A program made the position numbers and the translations under genes. Shown in pieces: positions 54,107 to 64,000 of a stretch of DNA of 64,000 nucleotides. The notes beneath the pieces were generated by a model. The model saw only the letters and a program-made list of their open reading frames with translations. It did no database searches and had not been told where the DNA came from. Each line of letters begins with the position of its first letter. The stretch's first letter is position 1. The DNA lies in the NCBI GenBank assembly GCA_030435675.1, contig CM059622.1, positions 14,756,001 to 14,820,000 on the forward strand, in the 5' to 3' direction. This DNA is from Steinernema hermaphroditum (lineage: Eukaryota; Nematoda; Chromadorea; Rhabditida; Steinernematidae).

Positions 54107-57100
54107 GTGATGGCGGTAATCCCTCCCCGCTCGTTTCAGGACCGACGTCGCAGTGGCAACAGCGACGAAAATATGACGATGATCGCCACGGTGCACCCGT
54201 TCAACGCCGCTAACGACCGTTTTCAGATCGAGGACGTCACCGACGACCCGAAGGTGTCGTTTGCATGTGCCTGTGTCTTGATGTTGTGTTCAGCATGTTC
54301 CTTGACGTGACCACCGTAACCAACACCAAAACGAACCAAACCATCCTATTGTGAGATGGGAAATTTTGGAACATGGTTTCAAAAAATGAATAATGAGATA
54401 ATGGAGACAGCACACAAAATTCGTGTTATGAATAGCCTAAGACGACACTAGAATGTTTTATCTTCAAATACTGGAATATCAAAAGCATTTAGGAGCAAGC
54501 TACTTTGATGTTAAGTCGACAGGCTAGGAATGTCTGAGAGTGTGATAAGAGGTGACCGAAAAGGGTACCTCAAAGGCCTCGTAGCATTTTCACTCTGTTG
54601 TCTTCACATTTTAAAGGTCATCTAGACATCAGGTGTAGACAACCAAAAATTGTCGAATAGAGGCGCATGCTTCTGCTGTCGACTGTCCATACAAATGAAT
54701 AATAGGTTCATCTACAAAGTCAAATCTCCGTGTATTAGTCAAAGAGCCTAAGTCAAGCCTAGAGTGAGGAGTGCCCAATTATGTGCGGGCTCCCTGGCTT
54801 CACCGGTAGCCTTAAAAAAGATGATCGAAGTGTTGCTAGCCCGAAAACCTGAACCCGACAACGCCGATGCGAGGCGATGTTGTCCCCAAAAATGTGGTAG
54901 GGAAAGGTTGAACACGTACAACGGCTTCCAAATGTTAGCCTCAGTCCCGTATCTCAAAGTGCCTGAAAAGTGACCTATATATGAAAGGGAAGAAAAGGCC
55001 AAAATTGGTCAGAAACATACATATCTTCTAGTTGATAAAATGTAGCCTTGGCATACTGAGGGTAGTCGCCACCACAGGCTTTTTTGGCAATTACCTTGTA
55101 CGATGATATTTTTAATACCCTAGACGTTGTTGACATCCAAATGCAATGATATCAGTAAAGCACATCATAGTCCTCTCCGTGGCAAAGTCTTGCACGGTAT
55201 TTTCAATGTGTTAGTCTTATTAACTAGCCGGAAGGTTGAAACCAATTTGAGCCAAACCAGCCTTCACATAGGCAGACACTATTCTCTTAAAGGACCCCTC
55301 TTTATCTTGAACTTTCAAAAACAGCGTTCAGAAACTCTAGCAATCTTAACCATTACTCATCTCTAAAATCACCATGCTTTCCATCCTCTCATCAATTCAG
55401 CGGACACTCGATAGCCTAGCCACTGATCACGACCATTTCAGTACAACAAACCCTACGGAGACGAAGACCAAGATGGCAGTCTCGTCGAGTACTGTAAGCT
55501 CGACTCGCCCAAGAAGGCGCCAAATGTGTGCGAAGCGGCGAAGGTGGTGAGCGCCAAGTACGATCGTGTAAGTCCCTTCCAAGCTTCTAAAATTGGCCTA
55601 TCGGTCTCCAATCTCCGACCCCAAATCGGCGGCGTTATCTCTTCGCCAATTCGCTTCTTTCTTTCGCCGTCTAATTGCGCGCGCCCTTTTCCGAGATTCT
55701 TTGCCCAATTAGTCTCGACCGACAGCTTCGGGCCACCCGCGAAGGGCCCTTTGCCGCTTTGCGCTCCATCGAGCATTCGGCGCGCATTTCTAACGCGCCG
55801 CAACGACTTATGCGCGCGACATATTGCCCAAAAATCGGAGCCGAATTTTATTGGATCTGGACGCGCGTTCTGCATTGTTGAGCGATGGCATTAGGCGCGC
55901 GAGTGGTTCGAATGAGGTAAATCCGAAAAAGTACTCGGCGGTCGTTTTGATTGGATTTGTTCTTCTTTAAATGGCTCTGTTTTTCGTTTTCCGATTACAT
56001 TATGGAAATGTGATTGAATGGGAAGGAACTGAACATCGAATTTCTAAACATAGAACACAGCACAGAGAACAATAATTTTGAAAAAAGATCAAACGGTACA
56101 ATATGACCTAGTAGAAACAGTGTGAACCCTAGGGACCGTTTTCAAGTTGAACTAATGCAGAATGCAGCTATGTTTCACTGCATTATTGCAGAGACACGCT
56201 TGCTTGTAGATCTTGAGAGGGCATAGAAATGGGTTTATTGGCTCACCGTCTAAAGAACCATTATTCTGGGCACCTTTAGGTTCTAGGCTTGCGCACTTAA
56301 GTCAAGTGAAGTCGCCGACTTCATACAAGTGACAAGAGACAAGTCGACTTTGGATTTCGAATTTTTTATGCTAATGAACTACATAATTATAGCGAATTTA
56401 TTATACTGATTTGATGTTTACATTTGACAGTTTGATGAAAGTTGTAGCGATGCTATCTGTAGATACTTAAAGACCTCAATTTTAGGGAGGGTTCTCATGC
56501 TGTTTTAACTGAAATTTGGCATATTGGCAGAACTTCGAACGTTGGTCTATTGGCTGACAATTCTGATAACTTTGAAGACCAGAAAAAGGGTAATATTCTA
56601 GCTCATCTCCGAGTCAGCTACTTGTCACCGGCGGTTCCCAAAGAGGCACACATACCCTGACATTTAAGCTAAAACTCTAGTTTTGGTGGGAAGCTCAATC
56701 ACATTAAAGTGTTATAATCCGATTACCAGGGACCTTTTCTCTCAATTTAGGAATTTAGATTGAGGATTATGACTTAATCAACATGCATAGCCGATTAAAT
56801 GGATAAACAAAATAAACAAAAATAAAGACCCCATTGCTTTTCTATCGTCTTCTCAGGGATTTGATCTTCCCCTCTGGAGTGAGATGGTAATTGAACCATC
56901 CCTGTAAATTGGGATCATGTACTTATATTCTATGTTCAATCCAGATCTATGATCCGAATCCTTCTGGGGACAGTTGAAACCCTAAGAAAAGGGGATAGTT
57001 AAAAGCACAAAAACGACAGTTTGAATATCAGTGAGGACGGTCAAGATGGCTTTGTGCCCATTCATCATTCATGTGGTAGATGAATGGGGTGAAGGTGAAG

Positions 57101-60100
57101 TACTTGATGTGAAGTAGGCATTATCCCAGCAGATTTTGTAACTTTGTAACGCTGACTTTGTAAATCGCCGGTAGTAGTGGTAGTGGTCCTATAAAAGACA
57201 ACCTGTATGCATAGCCCTGACATAGCCCAATGCCCATGAACATCATTCACTAAAACAGACCTTTTCTTAAAATGGCCACTTCGATATTAATCGCCCAATT
57301 TGAAAAACACCGGAATATCAAAGACCATGACGTAACAAGCATAATTCATGATCTCATGCATGCAATTCGAGAACTTTTGCACGCTTCCCGTTTTGTACAA
57401 AAAAGCGCCATAACACGATAATGACGCCATAAATTTTGTGCATTTTATTGGCATCGCCGTTGCAAGAGCGCTTTATGACGAAGGCGCCCTTTGATTGTTT
57501 TCGCCTCAAAAAATCTCAGCTGTTCTTTATTTTCGGCTCTTCACCGATCGGCGATTGATTTTCTGCCTCAACTTCATACTAGTATCCACGTGGAATGTTG
57601 CGATCTCGCCACTTTTTCTTCTTCCACTTTTTAAAGCCGTTACTCAACGATGACACCTCTCCACGACGATCCCTTTGTGCCCTTGGGTATTAAGTCGGCG
57701 CTGTTTGCCTAAACGCATTCAGATGCACTCATCTGTTTACCATTGCGCATCATCCTCCACCGGCGACGCAACGTGAGCGGAGTCCGTTTCCGCGCGACTG
57801 TCAATCAAAGCGCGCGACTTTCGGCCCAGCGCCTTCGCCCCATTTTGGGTCTCTATGGCGGCGCCGCCGCCGCTTGGCGCCAATTTGTGCCGCCGTTCAG
57901 CGGCGCCACTCGAAATCGAGTACAATGCCGTCGAGGCGAAGATTGAAGAGCGCCGCCAATACATATGTGTGCTTATGTTCGTATATTCTTAAAACTCCTA
58001 CCACCCGCATCGATTGTTTTCGGTTACTCTTGAGGGTTTCCTCCAGTTGCGGGGAGTTGTTTGTTTTCAGTTTGAAAGGTTTTTTGGAATGTTTTTGCAA
58101 ATTCTTTTGCAGCTATTATTTAGTTCATTTGACTAGAGAAGCAATGGTTATTGTGGTAGGGATAGCGGGCCGTTGGTTTCTGAATGGCATACTGCAAATA
58201 CGGTCTTGATTCGCAGTATCCACTGATAGATCCAAATGGATTGGTGCATTGTCATGGCCGCTTAATGGCCCACATGATCACGCTCCGTTCCTCTTCTACT
58301 ACTGGATACAAGAGACTCGAGGTTAATGATAAAGTTAATGACTGGAACCGCTTCCTGACGCATCATTACTTATCTCGACTCTTCGTCGTGTGTAGTGTCT
58401 GATATCATCTACAAATGCGTGACGGTTAAAGTTGACAATGGGTCGCCAAGGCGTTGCGAATTATTCTGCTTCTGGTACTACTTTTGGTACTACATATGCT
58501 CGGTTCATATGGAATTAAGAGGAATTTAAAAAATTTGAAAACCTGTCCATCAAATATCACTATTCATTTGATGGACAGGTCGTGGTTGGCGAATTGCTTC
58601 TGTTTAGGGTTCTGTTAGGTTCTGTCTCTATTATCAGGACGAAAACGTCGAGCCTCCCAGAAATTTTCTTTACAGTATGATGACCAAAGAATACGGACGA
58701 TCACAGATAGTAATAGTAAACACACACGAATAGTGATTACGGTTAACAGAGCTTGTTTGTAAGGACGAAGCGCACGAGGCGGTTCGAAACGAGCCGACTC
58801 TTCGCTACCGTCAGAAACAAAAGACCCAGACCAAAAGTATAGAGATTGGGATGCGAACTGCAAAGAAAGCAGAGAAATCAACTGATCCGGAGTCAAATCT
58901 GGATCCGATTCCGGCTCGGATTCCGAAATTTCACCGACTCCAAATCTGTGACCATAAGTCATGCACCGTTTGGGTATCTTCGCCATTGGGATTCGGTCAA
59001 TCTGAACTATACGAAATTCGTCAAAAATACATTTATCTGGCCGATAGAGAAGCCTCGACAACTCATGCTCACTCATGCGTGACCACGATTGGACTCAAGT
59101 ACCAATCGAAGGGCGTTTCAGTGCTATAAGGACACATCGGATCTTCGTCTTTTTATGCCGAAAATTTTCAATGGTTCCTTGAGCCGTTTTGTTTAGATCC
59201 GCTTGCGAACTGTGACTACTAAAGACATCTAATTACCTAAAACATCCACATAATCAAAACCCTCTTGATCCCTAAATAAGGTTACCGAAAACAGCTCACA
59301 ATTAATGCACCCGTATGTGCGTGCTTTCCAGCGTGCGCTCCAATCGGACCGCGCAAAACAGAGCGCGCAGCGGCATCGTTAGCTCTAAATCGCCCAAATT
59401 CGTGCGCTCCGCGAATAGAACAACAAATTCCAAACATTCGCGCGGCGGAAGTCCGATAATTGTCTGCGCCATCTTGTAAATATAAATTTGTTTTTGGGCG
59501 CCTCCCGCCGTTCGGCCGGCAGCGCTTTGACCGCTTTTGCAGTGCCGACCACAGGCTCTCTCTGAATTTTTCCGTTTTATCGCTTTTTGTCTATCTAAGG
59601 GTGGTCGTCGATGTCTTTCCTGAGACCATGCCCAGAATTTTGGTTATGCATTCCCTTTGTCTACGTCTCCCTTCGGACCGCTTATGACGACATCGGATTT
59701 CGAAGTTAGTGGTGGTAAACGGATTAGGTTGTCTCATAACGATTATAGGCTAGTTTCCGATGATTTGGTTATAGAACATGCAGCATTATGTCCTTTGTGG
59801 ACTTCGTTTGTGATCCAAGTAGGTCGGCTTCAAATGTTGTTCGTATATTTTTGGCTGGAGATTGGATTTTGGTGACACGCTAGACGACTAAATTGAGTTT
59901 TGACACGATGTTTGGACATCTTTGGACGTGTGAGATTATTTTCGGCTCTGACTCTATTTTGAAATCGATAGAATGCAGAATTTTTGATGGCTTCTTTAAA
60001 AGCTGAAACGGGGTTTTTACGTATGCAGTATGTGTTAAAAAATGAACCCTTTGCAGTGATGTCGTACTTGTATGGATTTTTCGGCAGCCTTTCGTTCCCT

Positions 60101-61713
60101 TTCGTTGTTTACAGTAGGTGTAGATAACCATGCAAACCATGTAATCCTTTGAAAGTTACGTCCAAAGCGGTACATGGTGAAACCTCCCACCAGTGATCCC
60201 GATCGAGTCCGACATCCAGGGAGGAGAACGATTTGACGCGAGACTGCCTAGGATCTCAGCGAAGCTATCAGGACAGCAGAGCTCACCTAGAGAAGCGAGA
60301 TCCGTATTCATTTTTGCGCATTGCCTAACGTTCAGGCTTGGACTCATGCCTATAGATCGTAAGCGAGCCCTGTAGTCTTGACAGCTTCGCTGATATCCTA
60401 GGCAGTCTCGCGTCAAATCGTTACGCACTCCGAAATCCGAACGAGTGCGAGTATCGAGCCCGGATTCGTCGGCATCTCTATCTATCACAAACGTTTTAGC
60501 GCTGCTAAGCCTTTAGTCATAAATCATTAACTCAAGCTAATCATCGCAGGACATGAAAGAGGGAAACCCAAAGAGGAATGGTTGGAAGGAAGGTCGAACC
60601 TGGACTCGAAAATGGCAGCTAAGGCACAATCCAAGTACTGGTTAATGCTGCCATGGGGAAGATGACTGCAGTCATTTAAAGCCATTTTTCGAAGGGTGTT
60701 TACATGGTTAGGTGTACGTATAAGCAGGAACATTTTCTGGCTTAACGTTCGGTTTGGGTTGGCTAACTGTGTGCCAATTTTTAGCTCGATCTAAGTCGGG
60801 AGATTCCCTTACTAGTGAGTGAACCTTATTTGTTCAATTATTATACGATTTCTTACCATTCTTACTTTCATTCCCCCGTTGTTTACAGTAGGTGTATATA
60901 GCCATGTAAAACATATATATATCCATTGAAAGTTACATCCAAAGCCAGCAGTACATGGTGAAACCTCCCATTATCTATGCAACCACAAACGGTAGACAGT
61001 AAACGTTGATTCATTTCACTATACATGGCCACTATGCTATCCGTTTCGTTGGATATGGCAAAGCGCTAAGCCTTTAAGTGCTGTTTTTGTATCCTTCAAG
61101 TCTTTCGACAGCTGATTTTAGGCGGTACTTAGCTGTATTTAATTATTTTTAATTATTTATTTATTTAAAATTATGCACATTCATTCAACCACGCTGACAT
61201 GAAGGTCGTTTTCTACGTACTTTCAGTCAGTCTGTACTCGTTAACGAAGGGATATCCTCATCAGTGAAGCAATTGTGTTATAACTCTCCTCCACAATTGA
61301 CGTCTTTTATATTGCTTCCTATGAAGATCCCCGCAATGAGATGAAAACCTCCCATTCCGCAACCCCTCTCCATCGCCGGCACAGAGATCCGAGCCGAGTG
61401 TCCAAAAATATGACCATTTGTTTTGGCGCGCGAACTCTCTCCGTCAGCTGCTTCGGCGTCGTCCAAAAGCGTCGTCGCCGCATTGTTTTCGTCTCCCGAC
61501 AATAAAAAAGCTCCACTCCGGGTCCGGCATGCATTCCTAATTAAATCTGTGCGTTTCAGTTCCGCAGCCCGAGCAGCACACCGTCGTGGAAGTCGTCTAC
61601 CGTAGCCAACAACGCTCACATGGCGCACATCATCGACGTCGAGGTGGGCCGCCCGTGCTCGGCGATGGCCACCTGCAAGTGCCACGGCTTCCGTCCGCAT
61701 CCTTGGAGGTAGG
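54107..61713 (+). CDS. Candidate long-intron gene, partial (three exons), possible GCN5/PCAF-like N-terminal motif
   Basis: Three blocks with good splice signals join in frame: up to 54252 (acceptor CTCGTTTCAG before 54139, coding ..MIATVHPFNAANDRFQIEDVTDDPK, GTGTCG donor), 55439-55567 (TTTCAG; YNKPYGDEDQDGSLVEYCKL..VVSAKYDR; GTAAGT donor) and 61560-61711 (GTTTCAG; FRSPSSTPSWKSS.., GTAGGT donor). The last block ends CSAMATCKCHGFRPHPWR, which resembles the cysteine motif at the N-terminus of GCN5/PCAF acetyltransferases (SACKA..CKCNGW). The resemblance is short, so the family call is tentative. Introns would be about 1.2 and 6 kb, unlike the 40-50 nt introns elsewhere in the window. The 3' end lies beyond or was not found. 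Confidence 0.4.
57460..57910. other. GC-rich island with TTTATGGC/GCCATAA-type sites
   Basis: CpG-rich block in AT-rich surroundings. The preceding 100 bases hold CGCCATAA twice and TTTATTGGC, resembling Cdx/posterior-Hox binding sites. No stable reading frame or splice sites. Interpreted as possible regulatory DNA. Confidence 0.3.
58541..58580. repeat. Perfect 15-bp hairpin
   Basis: Arms 58541-58555 and 58566-58580 (ACCTGTCCATCAAAT and its complement) around a 10-nt loop, just downstream of the minus-strand frame at 58615-59076. Confidence 0.8.
58615..59076 (-). CDS. Intronless 153-codon frame, possible membrane protein
   Basis: From ATG 59076: MSEHELSRLLYRPDK.., an acidic stretch (GEISESEPESDPDLTPDQ) and one strong hydrophobic segment (QALLTVITIRVCLLLLSVIV) before a basic tail. 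It is the longest frame in the gene-poor tract and has balanced amino-acid use, but there is no known domain and no upstream splice evidence. Confidence 0.35.
   Translation of the reverse strand: MSEHELSRLLYRPDKCIFDEFRIVQIDRIPMAKIPKRCMTYGHRFGVGEISESEPESDPDLTPDQLISLLSLQFASQSLYFWSGSFVSDGSEESARFEPPRALRPYKQALLTVITIRVCLLLLSVIVRILWSSYCKENFWEARRFRPDNRDRT
60104..60190 (+). repeat. Direct repeat D2, first copy
   Basis: About 87 bases matching 60876-60972 (GTTGTTTACAGTAGGTGTA through GTACATGGTGAAACCTCCCA), with small indels. Confidence 0.75.
60228..60425. repeat. Inverted repeat with about 45-bp arms
   Basis: The segment beginning ACGATTTGACGCGAGACTGC at about 60230 is repeated in reverse complement at about 60377-60424, with few mismatches and a loop of about 105 bases. 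Confidence 0.8.
60876..60972 (+). repeat. Direct repeat D2, second copy
   Basis: Second copy of 60104-60190. The inverted repeat that follows the first copy is absent here. Confidence 0.75.
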
Positions 61714-61785
61714 TTGTTTGTGTTTTTCAGAAAACGGTGTGCATGATCTTTGTGTTATGACACCCTGATAGAAAAGTGGTTCCTT

Positions 61786-62335
61786 AAAGGTCAAGTAACC
61801 CTGGAGAAAACTGTCTCGCGTCTCTTTTGTTCCTGCCCTAGTATACACCATATATTATGCTACTTATCCTAGACATTACGCATGATCAGCCTATGGAAAC
61901 GATTCCTGTGTCCAACAGCTAGGTCATGTCCTTTGATAATGTAATTTCATAACGATGTATGGCTTACTCTGCATCTGTGTGTCTATCTTGGAGCCGAACA
62001 CTCCTCTGTACTAGCCTGAAACCATAGTCCCGAGGCCGTGCCAAGATTGGCTGTAGCCATCGCCACGTGGAGCTGATATTTTGTGGTTCCAAAGTCGTTC
62101 CATAAAGATCAGATAACCCTGCAAAACTCTCCTAGTAGACCCCATATATTATGCTATTTAACCTTTCCAAAGTTTGCCCTATGATCGCCCAGCAATGGCC
62201 TAACTATCGCTTACTCTGCATCCAAGTATCTTGCAATTTTGGAGCTGCACACTCTTATATACTACCCTGGAACACTAGGAGAACATAGTTCCAAACCCTT
62301 GCCAAGAAGGCCTTAATCACTGCCGTCGCCGCCAC
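61786..62335 (+). repeat. Degenerate tandem duplication, about 300-bp unit
   Basis: Two adjacent diverged units share CACCATATATTATGCTA-type, GCTTACTCTGCATC and TTGGAGC.G.ACACTC blocks in the same order (first about 61786-62085, second about 62090-62335). Confidence 0.6.
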
Positions 62336-64000
62336 ACAGAGCCAAAGCATCGCCGGAACTGTTGCTGTTGGAAAAGTTGCTGCAATTATGGTTTCCCCAC
62401 ACCATTTTAATGTTGTACATCATGATTCTTACTGTTATATGTGTCGTTGACCGGAGATGTGTCGTCCAAAAAATTACGTGGTATGATCATAGGGAATACA
62501 TAAACAAAGAAGGAGTGAGCAGAAAACCCATTCCGGAGCAAAACAGATAATTTTTATATGGTTTGGAGTGTGTATCCTTACGTAGATCCATGGCAGGTTG
62601 ATTCAAAAATCCCTAATTTTAAGTACCTCTTTACATTTGCAGCCTAGCATATTGGCTTTGATCGGATTTTCGCCCGTTCTATGCACGTGTTTTCAAAGTG
62701 TCCACTTGAGTAGTAATCACTTAACCACATAGACACCACTCGAAAAGATCGAGTCATTCAACTTGAAACTCGACCCTTTCTGGCCCAATTCAGTCCACCC
62801 TCTCTTGACAAGGATATCGTTTTGTGATGGCACATAACACAACAATCTTATTCCTCTAAACCATGCGTCTTTTTTCAATTTTTTTTTCTTTTCTCGGGTC
62901 ACAAGTCACAAATGGACTCTTGGGGAGGGTCCGGCGCCGTTCCGGGACGGCTCATCCCAGAGGAAGCGGCGCCAAACGACACTCGGACGCCCTGAGGCGC
63001 AGTCAGTCATCTTGTGCGCCGCGCGGCAAACTCAAAGTCGCATTTGAATAAACATTTTCGGCAGCGGCGCGCAGGATGGCCCGGGATTTGGTGGCATTTG
63101 AGTTTAGTTTTCCCCTCAATCGACTCCATTAGGGGTGTTAAATCAATGCCGCCCGCTGTTGCGCTTCTTCTCGGGTCCGTGGAATGTCCGACTCTCGACG
63201 CTCGGCGCGCCGATTTGTCCATCACCCGATGCTCTCTTGTCGGCTATCAAAAGGCAATTAAGGGACCAAGCGCTGACGGCTCCCGAATTTGCGTCAATTG
63301 TGTGGAGTTTGCTTGAAGACGGACTCGAGGCTAATTAGCCGCTTTTGTAGAATGTTTCTTTGTGTCTTAGAGCGAGTTCCGTGTTTCAAATGTCATTCTT
63401 GTTAGGCGAGTTTTTTGTCGTGTTTACCGAGGACTGCTTCGTTGTTCTTAAAATGTCAGCTACATTTTCTAATGTTTTATGATGTGCTTTAGGGATGTAT
63501 AATGTTTTTAGATAGTTCTTGCCTATTTAAAAGAGGGATATGGGAGGAAAGATGTATTCTCGCGGAATAAGCTGTTTTTTGAAAAGGCTCTCTTTTATAA
63601 GTTCACCCCACTTTCAAAGATTCAAAGACTGGTTTCAAAATTTGCAGATTCAATAGTTATTAATATTATTAGTTCCGAGTTCAGCTTAGACAATAAGAAA
63701 CATATTAGGTTAAGCTTGATTATGATGTGGTCTTTTTTATGATTGATCATCGCATAAACGCTAAACATGAAAAACAGCTGTTGTGCCAGCTTTGGGGTGC
63801 CAAGCTGGACTTCGATGTTGACCCGAGCTCACGAGTCCACGGTGCCTTCCCCCTTCCCGGAGGGGTTCCGTGTGGTGTACTCTGAGTGGTGTACTGGTCA
63901 ATACGATTGAGAGCTGTGCTTTATTGTGGAATATAGCAGATTATGAAAGGGGGTAGTTGGGATTCAGTGGGGAACGATCAGAAGAGAGAGCAAGCGGAAT
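62336..64000. other. Gene-poor window end
   Basis: No exon recognised. 62930-63330 is another GC-rich island with GCGCC words. The rest is AT-rich. Confidence 0.35.

Noticed and set aside
55526..55894. 122-codon plus-strand frame overlapping a candidate exon
   Set aside because: It is in a different frame from the exon, covers the GT donor and lies in a GC-rich island where long frames arise by composition.

Overview
The window is nematode nuclear DNA. The evidence is three cuticle collagen genes of nematode type, a collagen-olfactomedin (colmedin, UNC-122/COF-2-like) gene, very short introns (mostly 37-50 nt) with nematode TTTCAG-type acceptors, and TTTCAG acceptors just upstream of several ATGs, as expected for spliced-leader trans-splicing. 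The genus cannot be fixed from the sequence. The gene families would suit a steinernematid or related rhabditid, but that is a guess.

Layout. 0-1.3 kb is an inverted pair of a dispersed repeat. 1.5-12 kb holds a Ly6-like secreted protein, cuticle collagen copy 1, a calnexin-like gene with no P-domain arm, a small membrane protein, collagen copy 2, an unassigned single-pass membrane protein, glucosamine-6-phosphate N-acetyltransferase (GNA1) and collagen copy 3. Copies 2 and 3 are a recent duplication of about 1.35 kb. 12.5-15.0 kb is a complete 9-exon colmedin gene on the minus strand, followed by a four-TM protein gene; both carry tRNA genes in introns. 20.8-24.1 kb has two tandem aldo-keto reductase (AKR) genes. 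A third AKR copy at 32.4-33.4 kb is separated from them by a nematode-specific gene and a decayed LTR-retroelement block (26.4-32.1 kb) that encloses integrase remnants and a broken superfamily-1 helicase. 34-38 kb holds a single-finger CCCH protein and small genes. 41.9-42.6 kb has one more membrane-protein gene. From about 42.7 kb to the end the DNA is gene-poor: fold-back and tandem repeats, GC-rich islands, and widely spaced exons that may belong to one long-intron gene (54.1, 55.5, 61.6 kb).

The most unusual theme is tRNA organisation. Twenty-one intact-looking tRNA genes and two tRNA pseudogenes occur here, and most lie in two kinds of repeated cassette: a divergent Gly(GCC)/Gly(UCC) pair and a convergent Glu(UUC)/Asp(GUC) pair. 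In each type, spacer similarity is visible between some copies. Cassettes sit in introns and intergenic gaps. A decayed Gly-cassette near 22.4 kb lies beside a fragment copy of colmedin exon 1, so at least one cassette moved together with neighbouring gene sequence. Other notable points are the P-domain-less calnexin, an AKR exon junction broken by an 18-bp micro-duplication, and a helicase pseudogene carrying a mobile-element insertion with a clean TCA target duplication plus a stop codon in its Walker B motif.

All exon structures were derived by eye from splice consensus and reading-frame continuity. No database search was possible.
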